Position numbers and translations under genes: made by a program. From the NCBI GenBank assembly GCA_009731375.1, contig BJOX01000107.1, positions 961,148 through 1,008,247 of the forward strand: a DNA stretch of 47,100 nt, in the 5' to 3' direction. Origin of the DNA: Paulinella micropora. Lineage: Eukaryota > Cercozoa > Imbricatea > Euglyphida. Positions 8,801-17,295 of the stretch are shown here, piece after piece (positions within the stretch are counted from its first letter, which is position 1; the number at the start of each line of letters is the position of its first letter). A model generated the notes under the pieces. The model ran no database searches. It had not been told where the DNA came from and was given only the letters and a program-made list of their open reading frames with translations.

Positions 8801-11701
8801 ACGAAACAATTCGTAGTCGATACAGACGCATCTAAGTTTGCGATTGGGGCTGTATTACAACAAGAGGATGAGGAGAAGAAATTACGCCCAATCATGTTTA
8901 TTAGTAGGAAGTTGTGTGCGGCGGAGAGAAACTATTGCACAAGGCAAAGAGAGGCGTTGGCGGTAGTATGGGCCCTCAAGAGGCTCAGAGAGTATTTGTG
9001 GGGAGGACCTCAATTTACTGTCAGAACTGATCATCATAACCTGTTATGGTTGATGAATCATGAACAGACGGGACGGCTGGCGCGGTGGCAAGCGTTCTTG
9101 TCTTGTTTCGATTTTACAATGGTCCATCTACCGGGAAAGCGAAATGTGGTCGCTGATAGCCTCTCTAGGCTAGAGTTTAACTCAGAAGTATCGGCGTTGG
9201 TGTCCACGGTGGAGATGGAAGACTTGTCCACTGACAAGGTGTATGAGGTCAGCCACATTGAGGCGATGGAGATGGCGAGTGGAGTCCGATATGACCGCAC
9301 AGGTCTACGGTACAGTCCACAAGGCCCGGATCACGGGATATGTTGTGAGCTACATACCCAGGAGGACGCTGAGTGGTCCTATGAGGTATATGAGAATGCG
9401 AAGGCGAACATAAGAGAGGAAGAGGAGACGCAGGAAGTTTATGCGGAGCCTCCTCAAGAGCGGAGAAGTGACCTAGACGATGACCCGGAAAGAATCGGGG
9501 TACGGCTAGAAGATGGTACTATCCATATAGCCTCGCCTACCGCATGGAGGCAACAACAGGCTCAAGATCCGGAGTTTAAAGAACTGATACAGTTATATCA
9601 GAACCCGGATGAGCTACGGATGACGAAAGCGATCAAAGATCAGATGAAGGAGATGGGATGGAGAGATGGTCTACTGTGGTACAAGGGCCTTCACGGTCGC
9701 TATGCGTCACAGCCGGACAAATGGACCCTTTGGGTACCGGAGAGTCTGAGACGATTTATATTTGTCGCAGCCCACAATTGCCCACTTTTGGCGCATCCGG
9801 GTCGACAACGAACTCATATGTTCGTAGCGAGGCGATTCTGGTGGAAGAAGATGAAGGAGGAGATAGATCAGGCGGTGGATGCATGCATCCCGTGCAAGAT
9901 AAACAAAACACCACTGAAGGCAAATTTCGGCCTGATTGGCGAATTTCCTCTTCATGCGGGGATGTTTGAGTTTATACACATTGATCATGTGGGACCTTTC
10001 CCAGAATCGAAGGATGGTTACAAATACCTCCTTACGGCTATTGACAGAGCCACCAACTATGTGTGGATCATCCCTGTCAAAGACGTTACCGGCAAGACGA
10101 CGGCCGAGGCGCTGATCGATAGGATCATCTCACAGATCGGAGTACCAAGAAAGATATGTTCTGATCGAGGCTCGGACTTTAATAACGAGGTCATCGACAA
10201 ACTATCTAAGTATTACGGGATGAAATGGCAATATGTTACTGCCTATAACCCGCGAGCAAATGGGAAAATCGAGCGGGTACACAGACCCCTCAAAGCCTCG
10301 CTAAAGATGTATTGCACGAAGAAGGAGAATCAAAGAGCATGGGTCGAGGCAGCACCATCATTTGCGTTTGCAATGAACTGTCTACCCTCTACGGCGTTAG
10401 GAGGCTCGAAGAGCTCAATCTCGCCATATCAGTTAGTATATGGGCGTGAGCCTGATATCCCGACTTCGCTCCTTCACCCAAAAGACACTTGGGCGGATGC
10501 GGATGAGTTGTTTGGGATGAGACTTAGAGTGAAGATGGAGGCGGAACAAATAGTCAGGGCGCATAGAGAGGCGGAGCGCCGAAAGACTGATGCTGAAGGG
10601 GTGCGACAAGCGCACTTGGATCAGATCAAGTTCCAGGTCGGGGATATTGTACTATTGTACCATCCTCAAGTCCCGAAGGGAGTCAGCTCTAAGCTGTTCA
10701 CTCACTGGAAAGGACCTTATCAGATTATGGAACAGACGGGACCTCTGAATTACAAGATCAGGGGTAGAGGGAAGGTGCAAATTGTGAATGTAAGAAGGCT
10801 GATTAAGTATGATCCCTTCTTACTGGAAGATGAATCCGTTGAGGAGGCGTTAAAACGGATGAAGGATGATTTCAAAGAGGTGCCGCCCATCCACAAGGAG
10901 GCTGGCATAGACCAAGACGATGCTTATCGGGCACCGATAGCTGAGAAGGAGGAGAGTGAGGTGGACAGCAAGGAGAAGACTGACCGCATAAGCGCGGTGG
11001 GGACTCAGTCCAAGTCTCCGCGAGAGCATAGCGGAAAGAAGGAGAAGATCACAGAGGCGCAGCTAAGGAGAGCGCGGAATGATCTTATCAACGACCAACC
11101 GAGGAAGGCGATGAGGTCGATGAGATCAAAGGACGTCCACCAGGAGGAGGAGGGGACGGACACTGACCCAAACGCGGGCAACGTTGAGATTGTCCATGAG
11201 CGATGGAAGGAAGGCGATGCGATAGCAACCATCGCATGGGTGAAAAATGTTTTCTATCTGATGAGACCAGCGGAACAACATGTCGCTGATGACACTCTCT
11301 CAGACTTATACTTGATGCGGGTCGTGGCGGTCCCACGACAGATGCGTGTCACACGGACACTCAAAATATCATCAGCCGCAAAGATAGTACAACCGATACT
11401 CCAGTTCTGGAGAAGTATGGACCCGGTTGAGGATCCAAAGGCAAGACATTATCTGCCAGTATATAAAGACGCAAAAAGTCTCGAGACATGGGATGATACA
11501 ATTACTCCCAGAGACAAGGATTACACTGCGTGGACCATTCAGACACTGCCAAGAGGAGTGCTTGATGTCCCTTTTGAATTATCGTTGGGCGGAATCCCTA
11601 ATAAGATCTGGGACATTCTCGAACAGTCAAAGTTCGATCTGACTTTTGTTGGTGGTCCTCCACCAGGCAAAGAAATCCGCGCCAGACGACGAAGGCAGTG
11701 A
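5888..11701 (+). CDS. pol: Pol polyprotein: protease-like, reverse transcriptase, RNase H, integrase
   Basis: The frame is open from just after the gag stop; 1926 residues counted from the GTG at 5921 (residue numbers below use that base). A retropepsin-like region at about 170-270 shows the C-terminal GAVIDC..RRVIYG pattern, but the expected D-T/S-G triad reads D-T-M (D about 179). RT follows with SVIDLKNGFWQIPL, LPMGLKQAPGLFQ and the catalytic YIDD at about 815. RNase H has VVDTDASKFAIGAVLQ (about 966) and RTDHHNLLWL. Integrase has an HHCC zinc region (HPGRQRTHMFVARRFW...CIPCK), the catalytic IDHVGP, SDRGSDF and NGKIERVHR residues, and a GPY/F module (HWKGPYQI). About 280 further residues of unknown role form the C-terminus. 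No frameshift or stop is seen, so the element may be active. Confidence 0.93.
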   Translation: MEGEEERKEKTVKFNPKVTVLSNAVVQTGPTLPLCENKDVGTQRLQPQGSLIPVHTARLPMITDANRKARLAMEARRPMADVSPRPSKQPRTDSMSTVAAGGEQKDNVCTQVPQDNVAQIVNAPVPQNNKNVNEVKQEEKKEELKNLETRLQNLERKVLVLAANIHRPDALCYTELYCETLKTILKVGNDTMANINIVGRKFFNRYRDWVDGNMKKSTGTLKGVSSRTDITGIITLTFKLKSARVYRMDLYVVPGYHGSILLSYDQLATMGAVIDCAARRVIYGVKRGEENDIDPFNATDSYEAYELSLATDHKKMAIAHEALEVYVHPHVVRPDELSWTDNWESQVCTVTVPTCHWDKKSIDDLIEKRKEEIICVAQRSPSLARFAEGVGTDVHITNGYCFHAKVGEEKREAFVPRRTGRIPDTPPETIKSFITDFWGDEPTWPRSLSEVKKCLRTLFENNKPYTIILPYNEKAIWAQEIRDRLIDHPIPVPSRKQQLVVACRMGTREQSSAYKRKLRDLDKLKLIPQAFTCFDGFYTRKAPLQYARLIDMLVELGKDDEPDTVTYEKTGLDDVSEEDLGLEEDREPLKQHKQMSDEDFQEAARKILEEGVGTEKEKELLKAKLEANKEIFDPPHAGGVKPEDFTAVIYKIPGAEPSPAPRRANLSIHEAKIAEELARQLLNEDFIERSTSPIVSQPRIVPKPGGEWRLTVNYARVNKVLEEERNPLPTLEEGRRVLRNAKFYSVIDLKNGFWQIPLEEKSRWLTAFVVGMEIYQWKVLPMGLKQAPGLFQKAMQKMLSSQYDDLSDGGFMRRRGQKAGEYAFCYIDDIIVYSNTMEEHIDHLSDIFRRIGAFGLKCNLKKCQLAKTSVTYLGYEISHNRVSISKEKREEIMNRPIPKNRTELHSFLAMAQYYSQFIPDWGATRAKVEKMIDFGDFEKWDEEALQAFHALKDLIYKDPKDGGLVLTMPDFTKQFVVDTDASKFAIGAVLQQEDEEKKLRPIMFISRKLCAAERNYCTRQREALAVVWALKRLREYLWGGPQFTVRTDHHNLLWLMNHEQTGRLARWQAFLSCFDFTMVHLPGKRNVVADSLSRLEFNSEVSALVSTVEMEDLSTDKVYEVSHIEAMEMASGVRYDRTGLRYSPQGPDHGICCELHTQEDAEWSYEVYENAKANIREEEETQEVYAEPPQERRSDLDDDPERIGVRLEDGTIHIASPTAWRQQQAQDPEFKELIQLYQNPDELRMTKAIKDQMKEMGWRDGLLWYKGLHGRYASQPDKWTLWVPESLRRFIFVAAHNCPLLAHPGRQRTHMFVARRFWWKKMKEEIDQAVDACIPCKINKTPLKANFGLIGEFPLHAGMFEFIHIDHVGPFPESKDGYKYLLTAIDRATNYVWIIPVKDVTGKTTAEALIDRIISQIGVPRKICSDRGSDFNNEVIDKLSKYYGMKWQYVTAYNPRANGKIERVHRPLKASLKMYCTKKENQRAWVEAAPSFAFAMNCLPSTALGGSKSSISPYQLVYGREPDIPTSLLHPKDTWADADELFGMRLRVKMEAEQIVRAHREAERRKTDAEGVRQAHLDQIKFQVGDIVLLYHPQVPKGVSSKLFTHWKGPYQIMEQTGPLNYKIRGRGKVQIVNVRRLIKYDPFLLEDESVEEALKRMKDDFKEVPPIHKEAGIDQDDAYRAPIAEKEESEVDSKEKTDRISAVGTQSKSPREHSGKKEKITEAQLRRARNDLINDQPRKAMRSMRSKDVHQEEEGTDTDPNAGNVEIVHERWKEGDAIATIAWVKNVFYLMRPAEQHVADDTLSDLYLMRVVAVPRQMRVTRTLKISSAAKIVQPILQFWRSMDPVEDPKARHYLPVYKDAKSLETWDDTITPRDKDYTAWTIQTLPRGVLDVPFELSLGGIPNKIWDILEQSKFDLTFVGGPPPGKEIRARRRRQ

Positions 11702-12545
11702 CAAAGAAACTATTTTTCTTTATGCGTCTCAAATAAACTGATTGATTGCCCACGGCGTATCATGATTTGATCATGCATCATCAGTTATCAATATGAATAT
11801 TAAAAAGACTCAGTGATATAACTTGGCATTCGATCGCAACATACGAGTGCGAAAGGTCGATCGACGATGATACTACACCGTATACGGGGATCGCTAGTGT
11901 ATTGAGCGATGGTGTTCCCGGGTATGACCCTTTCCAAGTCCTGGGATGATGTTCTCGAAAATGAAATGTTCTCTGAAACTTTCATTAAATTATTTTTTAC
12001 GATAGATTATATACTGTCGTACCTGAGCACGGTCAATCTCTACTTGTGTCGGTATATCGCAGGGTCGGGTACATACACCTCGACTTCGGATATAGCTATT
12101 AGGACTGGCCCCCTAATACTATATCATAGGATATCCGCCTTATACAAGGGTATGTCATTAAAAAAGACAATGTACTTACGATCTCCCTGTGAATAATAAT
12201 AATAATAATGATAATGATAAGAAGAAGAAGGAGATCAAAGGGGGAATCGTACTACAGCACCACGTTGCTTGTATTTTTTTATTAATTGTACGTTTGTTCT
12301 TGACATACTGCCGAAAAAAAAAAAAAAAAAAAAAAAAAATTGAGGGGAAGGAGTTCAAAATTTACAAGAAAGGCTAGAGAATCCGCTTTGACGTGCCGTA
12401 TGAGGATATATTTATCGTCTTTTAGCGTCTATCCGTGGGTCGATGCGCTGTGTGGCATGACTCCATAGCGCATACTATTTGCAGAAAGAAATCAGAAGGT
12501 GTATGACGAAAATGCTATTTCCGTCATAAAATCGGGAGGGGGTAC
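11702..12545 (+). other. Retrotransposon 3' untranslated region with A-tract and polypurine tract
   Basis: About 840 bases after pol without a supported gene; the 95-codon frame at 11909-12196 has no recognisable feature. It includes an AAT/GAA-rich stretch (12193-12235) and a run of about 26 A at 12314-12339. The polypurine tract GGGAGGGGG at 12534-12542 lies three bases before the 3' LTR and would prime plus-strand synthesis. Confidence 0.7.
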
Positions 12546-12782
12546 TGTAGGCATCACCCCCCGGATAGCCGGTAAAAAATACCTTTTCCTGGTGACAGGT
12601 GCACCAGCTTGTTTTTCAGTATTATTTGTCCGGATTGGACCTGATGCCATTTTATTCCTGGTCTGTTGCCGTTTTCCTTTTTGGCTTCACTGAGCTAATA
12701 CAACGAGACATCATTCTCATTCTTGAGGACTGTGTTTGGTTGTATTACCGACTTTTTACGAGCTATCGTTGGGGGCATTACA
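12546..12782 (+). repeat. 3' LTR
   Basis: 237 bp, TGTA...TACA, two differences from the 5' LTR. Followed directly by the target duplication CTAA at 12783-12786. Confidence 0.95.
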
Positions 12783-12800
12783 CTAATATAAAAGTAAAAT
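12783..12800 (+). promoter_or_regulatory. Remnant of the polymerase promoter behind the LTR
   Basis: CTAATATAAAAGTAAAAT lies between the 3' LTR and the polB ATG. It keeps an AATATAAAA box like those preceding other provirus genes. Everything further upstream was displaced 10.6 kb by the retrotransposon. Confidence 0.55.
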
Positions 12801-15800
12801 ATGCCACCACCATTACCGCCCAGACCAACGAAGGAAAATGTAGAACTAGCGAAGGTAAGGGCGAATTTGAGGAAAACTACAACAAGAGAAAACAAAAGGG
12901 AATTTAAAGTAGTAGAGTTAAAATCTAGGCGAGAAGCAAGGATTAGACATAAACTTTTATGATACTGACACATTAGAGCGAGAAGTTCTACTTCCTATAC
13001 TATTAGATGCTAAAAGAAATGGGATGACAGGAAATGCAGATGTTCATATCACTATAACATACATAACAGACCACGAAGAATTAAATAGATATTATAAAAA
13101 GAAAATATTTAATTCTTTTCAAATAAAAAACTATGATGATTTTATTGAAATGTTGAATGAGTTTAACATAAGCAGTGTATTGAAGCATCTGGACTAGGTT
13201 ATGAAAGGATTATTGAATATGCTAAGGTAGTAGTAGTTCAAGAAAACGGAGGAGGATGCTATGACGGAAAATACAAAAGCAAACAAACGAAATATGAGGA
13301 AAGGTTATATTAATATCTCCCGCTAGCAAAAATAATAATTGCTTATTCTTCCTTTGTAAAGACATTCTTAATATGCCACTCATTAACAGAAAAAGATGTA
13401 ATGATATTAGAGAACAATTTAATCTTTCTAATGATTGCACTATACCATTCTCTACCGCAGTAAAAATCCTTAATACTTTGATAAAAGAAGGAAAGATATA
13501 TGAAATAACAAACGCCTTAACAAAAGAAACTATAAGCACGAACAACATCGGAGAAGAAGCGGATATTATGATTTACTTGGAGAATAACCACTATTTTTTG
13601 GATTAATTAAAAGAGATAAAAAGAAATGGAAAAAATGTTTGAAGAAATATGGCAAAAAGCACACTTGTAATCCAAAAATGATAAATTATGTGAATAGAGA
13701 AATATTAAAGAATGGAAAGAGACATTTAATAACGAAGGCGCATAAAGAAAAATATAATAATAAAGATGAAATTCTTCATTACGACCTTGAAACTTTTAGA
13801 AATAACACGCTTGCTGACGGCTTTGATATTCACGACTGCTATATAGTCGGATATACTCAAGGGACGGAAGGATTTAAATATTATGCAGGTATTGATTGTA
13901 TTTCTAAATTTCTTGATTTAGTCTTAGAGAGAGGAAGAAAGTTAGCATTAGAATGAGCTAACGAACAACCACATAATCCAGTCAAGAAAGTAGCAGGAGT
14001 AAGAAAGAAAAAGAAGAAAGATGAAGAAGCACCAATTTTATATGTGAATGGTTTTAACGGGGCGAACTTTGACCACTACTTCATTAAACAGGAATTAATA
14101 AGAAGAGGTATCAAACCAAAATCACATATGATTAATAACGGCTCAATAATCTCTTTACAAATTGAAAAGAATAAAATGTGGGATATGTGCAAGCATACTC
14201 AGGGGACGTTAAAAGAAAACTTAGAAAATATGAAATGCAAAACTCTTAAAGGAGATTTCGACCACGACAAGGCATCTACTTGGGAAACAATAAGTGAAGA
14301 ATTAAGAAATAAGTGTCTTGAATATTTGAAGTGTGATGTTACGGGGTTAAAAGAGTTATATGACAAAATAAACACAGAGATATTTGAAAAACACTCAGTG
14401 TAATTTCATACATTTCAACTTCAAGCCTCGCCTTCAATATCTGGAAGAAAATGATTGATGGTAAGCATGATGTAAGACTCCCAACTATTGAACAAGAGAA
14501 TGCATTTAGAAAAGCGGTTATCGGAGCAAGGACATATCCAAGCAAAAAAAGATTTATTTCGAAACAATACAATGACTACTTAGCGGGGAAAATCACATTT
14601 GACGAATTACCGATTATTTAGTTGATGCGGATGTCGTATCTTATACCCAACAGCGATGCTTAATTTATATATGGTTGGAGAAATTAAACTGGCTATCTCA
14701 CCATTTGATTATAATAATCTTCCTATCGGTATTTACAATGTTGATTATATCTCACCAAAAGACATATTACATTCAAGAATAGGACAGAGAAATAAAAAGG
14801 GCTCATTAAAGTGGAATTTAGCCGATATGAAAGACAAATGGCTCACAAGTGTTGATATTGAAGATATGATTAAGGAAGGCTACGATATAACAATTCATAA
14901 AGGATACTATACAGAACCAGTATTTAAAGAATACATACTGGAAATGTTTAAGGCGAAAGAAAATAGCGAAAAAGGCACACCGCAATATTTATTAGCCAAA
15001 CTATTTATGAATTCGTTATACGGAAAGATGATACAACGACCTATCCCAACAGAAGCAGAATATATTAAATCAAATGAGGAGTATTGGAAATTTGGACGAA
15101 AAATTATATATCTGATGTGGTTGAATTCAAAGATAAAGACGGAAACAAACGTTGGCACGTATCTGGAATTCCTAGAAAGGAAGAAATAATTGAAGAAAGT
15201 ATTACAAAGCCTTCTCACTACGGAGCATTTATTCTAGCATATAGCAGGCGAATTATGTATAACTACATAAAAGATGCTAATCCAAATAAAGAAATAGAGG
15301 CTGATTTCTATTACACCGATACCGATAGTCTAGTGTTGCATGTTAGGTTTGCCAAACTAATCAAAAGACTTGGTGATAAATCTCTTGGCGGTATAACATT
15401 AGGAGATTGCTGTAAGATAATAAGAGGAATATGGATTGCTCCTAAATTTTTTTTGTTAGAATTTACAACGAATGAAGCCTTTCTCCCTTACCTTACTAAG
15501 AATGACTTGAAACATAAAGACAAAGGTGTTCATATAATTGAATGCTACGAAAACGAAGGAGTAAAAAAGAGATACTACCACCTTAGAGGTAAGGGGTTGA
15601 ATTCAAAGGGGTTAAATCCAGCAGTATATGAAAAGATGGATTTAGGCGAAAGTATTGAAAATGTTAGAGATTTTCAAATGAAGAAAATTCATTTATCACG
15701 AAATAGCAAACAGCAAAACATTAACCATTTCAGCATTGTTCATACTATAAACATAAAAAAGAAAGTTAATGAGAATAAATGGTGCGGACGCGAGTTTATC

Positions 15801-15860
15801 AACAAAAATGATAGTATCCCTAACGGATATCAAACGATGTTTATGAGAAAGCGAAAATGA
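12801..15860 (+). pseudogene. polB: Protein-primed family-B DNA polymerase, multiply frameshifted
   Basis: This region encodes a Polinton/PLV-type pPolB, spread over several frames. The N-terminal part begins at an ATG (MPPPLPPRPTKENVELAKV) and includes, near 13340-13365, SKNNNCLFFL, resembling the Cys motif of the OTU-like domain attached to some Polinton polymerases. Exonuclease motifs follow: HYDLETF (about 13780), NGANFDHYF (about 14060) and YLKCD (about 14320). Polymerase motifs are a disrupted DxxSLYP (about 14628-14655), LFMNSLYGK (about 15001) and YYTDTDSLV (about 15310). I count at least eight frame changes plus an in-frame TGA at 13954-13956. The enzyme would replicate the viral genome from protein-primed ends; as read, it cannot be made. 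A stem-loop overlaps its stop codon. Confidence 0.92.
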
Positions 15861-15886
15861 GCATAGCGAATGAAAGCGATGCTCAT
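15857..15886 (+). terminator. Stem-loop overlapping the polB stop codon
   Basis: ATGAGCAT at 15857-15864 pairs perfectly with ATGCTCAT at 15879-15886 around a 14-nt loop. The polB TGA is inside the left arm. The loop contains AGCGAATGA, relating it to the 28-nt core hairpins at 18630, 21185, 23428, 23822 and 23902. It is probably a 3'-end or termination signal. Confidence 0.6.
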
Positions 15887-15917
15887 AAATATCAATTAAT
15901 TAATTTTTTTCTATAAT

Positions 15918-15927
15918 NNNNNNNNNN
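15918..15927. other. Assembly gap (10 N)
   Basis: Ten N residues in an AT-rich intergenic stretch. TTCTATAA-like words lie on both sides (TTTCTATAAT before, TTCTATAAAG after), so a short repeat may have blocked assembly. True gap length is unknown. Confidence 0.98.
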
Positions 15928-15957
15928 TTCTATAAAGTATATACCCTATACTATACT

Positions 15958-16245
15958 ATGACCACCCTCACCAGACTATGTGAGAAGTTTGAGAAACTCT
16001 CTACTGAAAATAAAAAAGAAACATTTTCTCTTACCGATGTTAAAAAGATAATTACTGACGAAATCCAAATGATTGAAAATGCACGGGCAGGCAATCCCAA
16101 GGATACTTTTCCATTTGGTAAGTATAAAGGTAAGAAAATTCAAGATGTAGCGGTTATTGATAAGCCATACCTTGAATGGGTTATGAAACAGCCGTGGTTT
16201 GATAAATTTACGGACATTAAAAGTGAAGTAAAAAAATACATTTAA
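15958..16245 (+). CDS. Small protein with ExoX-like C-terminal domain (copy 1, intact)
   Basis: 95 residues, starting at an ATG preceded by TATACTATACT. The N-terminal half is polar and helical. The C-terminal half has the pattern FPFGKYKGKKIQDVAVIDKP, then YLEWVMKQPWF. This resembles the small domain found at the C-terminus of exonuclease X-like proteins and in stand-alone viral proteins. It is not itself a nuclease fold, and its role is uncertain, possibly nucleic-acid binding. The neighbour at 16273 carries the same C-terminal domain, so the two look like a tandem duplication. No frame disruption is seen. Confidence 0.7.
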   Translation: MTTLTRLCEKFEKLSTENKKETFSLTDVKKIITDEIQMIENARAGNPKDTFPFGKYKGKKIQDVAVIDKPYLEWVMKQPWFDKFTDIKSEVKKYI

Positions 16246-16272
16246 TAAAAATTATTTTGTAGTATATATAAG

Positions 16273-16672
16273 ATGACCGACCTGAACACCAAACAGGACG
16301 CGAAATTAAGAAACCTTCAATTAAATGGACTAAGCCTGATATTGTTTCTTTCTATGAGCAATATAAGCCACGGGATAACAATGCGAAAGTAGTTATACCG
16401 CCATTTCAAGATAAATCAACATTTGCCATAACGGACAAAGAAGAAAGCACACCTTTTAAGACAACTGATTTAAAAGAGACTGGAATTACCGAAATAAAGG
16501 CTAATGTTGGTGAAGATATAGCGCAAAAAGGAAACCGATATTTTTCTACAATATGGTAAGTATAAAAAAAATGAAAATTGAAGATGTTGCTAAGATTGAT
16601 AAACCATACCTTGAATATTTAATTCAACAACCTTATTTTAATAATAAAGATGCGGTAAAAAAATATCTATGA
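16273..16672 (+). pseudogene. Paralogue of the 15958 gene with ExoX-like C-terminal domain (copy 2, frameshifted)
   Basis: It starts at an ATG after AGTATATATAAG, 27 bases beyond copy 1. The start frame runs into a stop at about 16389; a second frame carries KWTKPDIVSFYEQYKP onward to a stop after STIW. A third frame ends with the family pattern YGKYK, then DVAKIDKPYLEYLIQQPYF, closing at TGA 16670-16672. At least two single-base shifts are therefore needed to explain it, one of them next to a run of seven A. It parallels copy 1 only in the last ~45 residues; the front parts differ. Confidence 0.65.
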
Positions 16673-16716
16673 TGATACATCGCTTTCCATTAAATTTTTT
16701 ATTATTTTTTTTGTTT

Positions 16717-17226
16717 CTACAAATGATTTAGTTCATTATGACATCTTATAACCCATTTTAAATGATATGTAGAATGTTTATGTCTTTTTCTGTGTGAATG
16801 AACAATTCGTCTTCCACAAGGGCATTCAACTTTTTTTAGATTATGGGCTCTCAATCTCTCCTTATGAATTTCTTTGTACTGTCTATTGTATTCTTTTTTG
16901 TTCTGATTACATGGGACTGTGATACCAGTTTTAAAATTATCGTTTATACACTTTGTATGTCTTATCCAGTATCCTTCTCTCTGTTCTAACTCAAGGTGGC
17001 TATCACAAGGGAAAGCCTCAATCAATTCAATCCTATAGTCGTTCTTTTCTATAATTGAAAACGAATAACTGTAATTTGTCTCACCTCGTTTATACTGATT
17101 AAAATTGTATGTGTGAGATTTAACTCTCTGCTCTAATGTTTTAATCGTGCTTCCGATATACACCTCACCTGTTTTATTACAGATAAGTTTGTAGATTTTT
17201 CCATTCTGATATTTGTTGTAGTTCAT
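16717..17226 (-). CDS. GIY-YIG endonuclease with C-terminal zinc-finger-like tail
   Basis: The most likely start is the ATG at 17226, preceded by CCATTATATAAA, the promoter word of this provirus; the frame is open further upstream to 17283. The nuclease domain begins GKIYKLICNKTGEVYIGST, which contains the paired KIYKL and VYIGS strands of GIY-YIG enzymes, and Arg and Glu residues follow at the usual distances (LEQRVKSH, LEQREGYWI). A basic helix then leads to CPCGRRIVHSHRKRHKHS, a Cys/His tail similar to that of the ORF at 1239. Such nucleases are common in large DNA viruses and PLVs and may act in recombination or homing. It is 169 residues and intact. Confidence 0.88.
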   Translation of the reverse strand: MNYNKYQNGKIYKLICNKTGEVYIGSTIKTLEQRVKSHTYNFNQYKRGETNYSYSFSIIEKNDYRIELIEAFPCDSHLELEQREGYWIRHTKCINDNFKTGITVPCNQNKKEYNRQYKEIHKERLRAHNLKKVECPCGRRIVHSHRKRHKHSTYHLKWVIRCHNELNHL

Positions 17227-17295
17227 TTTATATAATGGTTGGAGTTTATATTTAATATAAAAATACTCCGTCCATCCATCCACATCAATGATCTT

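Larger units (their letters stand above)
2168..12782 (+). mobile_element. Ty3/gypsy-type LTR retrotransposon, apparently intact, nested in the provirus
   Basis: Two 237-bp LTRs differing at only two positions (the fifth base, and the base after the C-run) flank gag and pol. Pol order is protease-like, RT, RNase H, integrase with GPY motif, which is the Ty3/gypsy order. LTRs start TGTA and end TACA. The target duplication is CTAA (2164-2167 and 12783-12786), or ACTAA if the last LTR base is shared. A primer-binding site and a polypurine tract lie in the expected places. High LTR identity and uninterrupted ORFs indicate a recent insertion. It lies in the same orientation as the viral polymerase gene and 18 bp upstream of its ATG. 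Confidence 0.95.

Noticed and set aside
11909-12196. 95-codon ORF after pol, considered as an envelope-like or accessory gene
   Set aside because: No signal peptide, membrane segment or known motif; likely chance.
12314-12339. Poly-A run as the tail of an inserted LINE or processed transcript
   Set aside because: No target duplication or reverse-transcribed body around it; it lies within the 3' region of the LTR element.
12599-12907. ORF across the 3' LTR into the viral polymerase leader
   Set aside because: It reads through the LTR and into the polB start region in the wrong frame; the same frame is open in the 5' LTR only because the LTRs are copies.
13954-13956. Idea that UGA codes for an amino acid here (in-frame UGA in polB and between gag and pol)
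   Set aside because: UGA ends MCP and the last polB frame in sensible places, and other viral breaks are frameshifts, so a standard code with mutation or readthrough is simpler.
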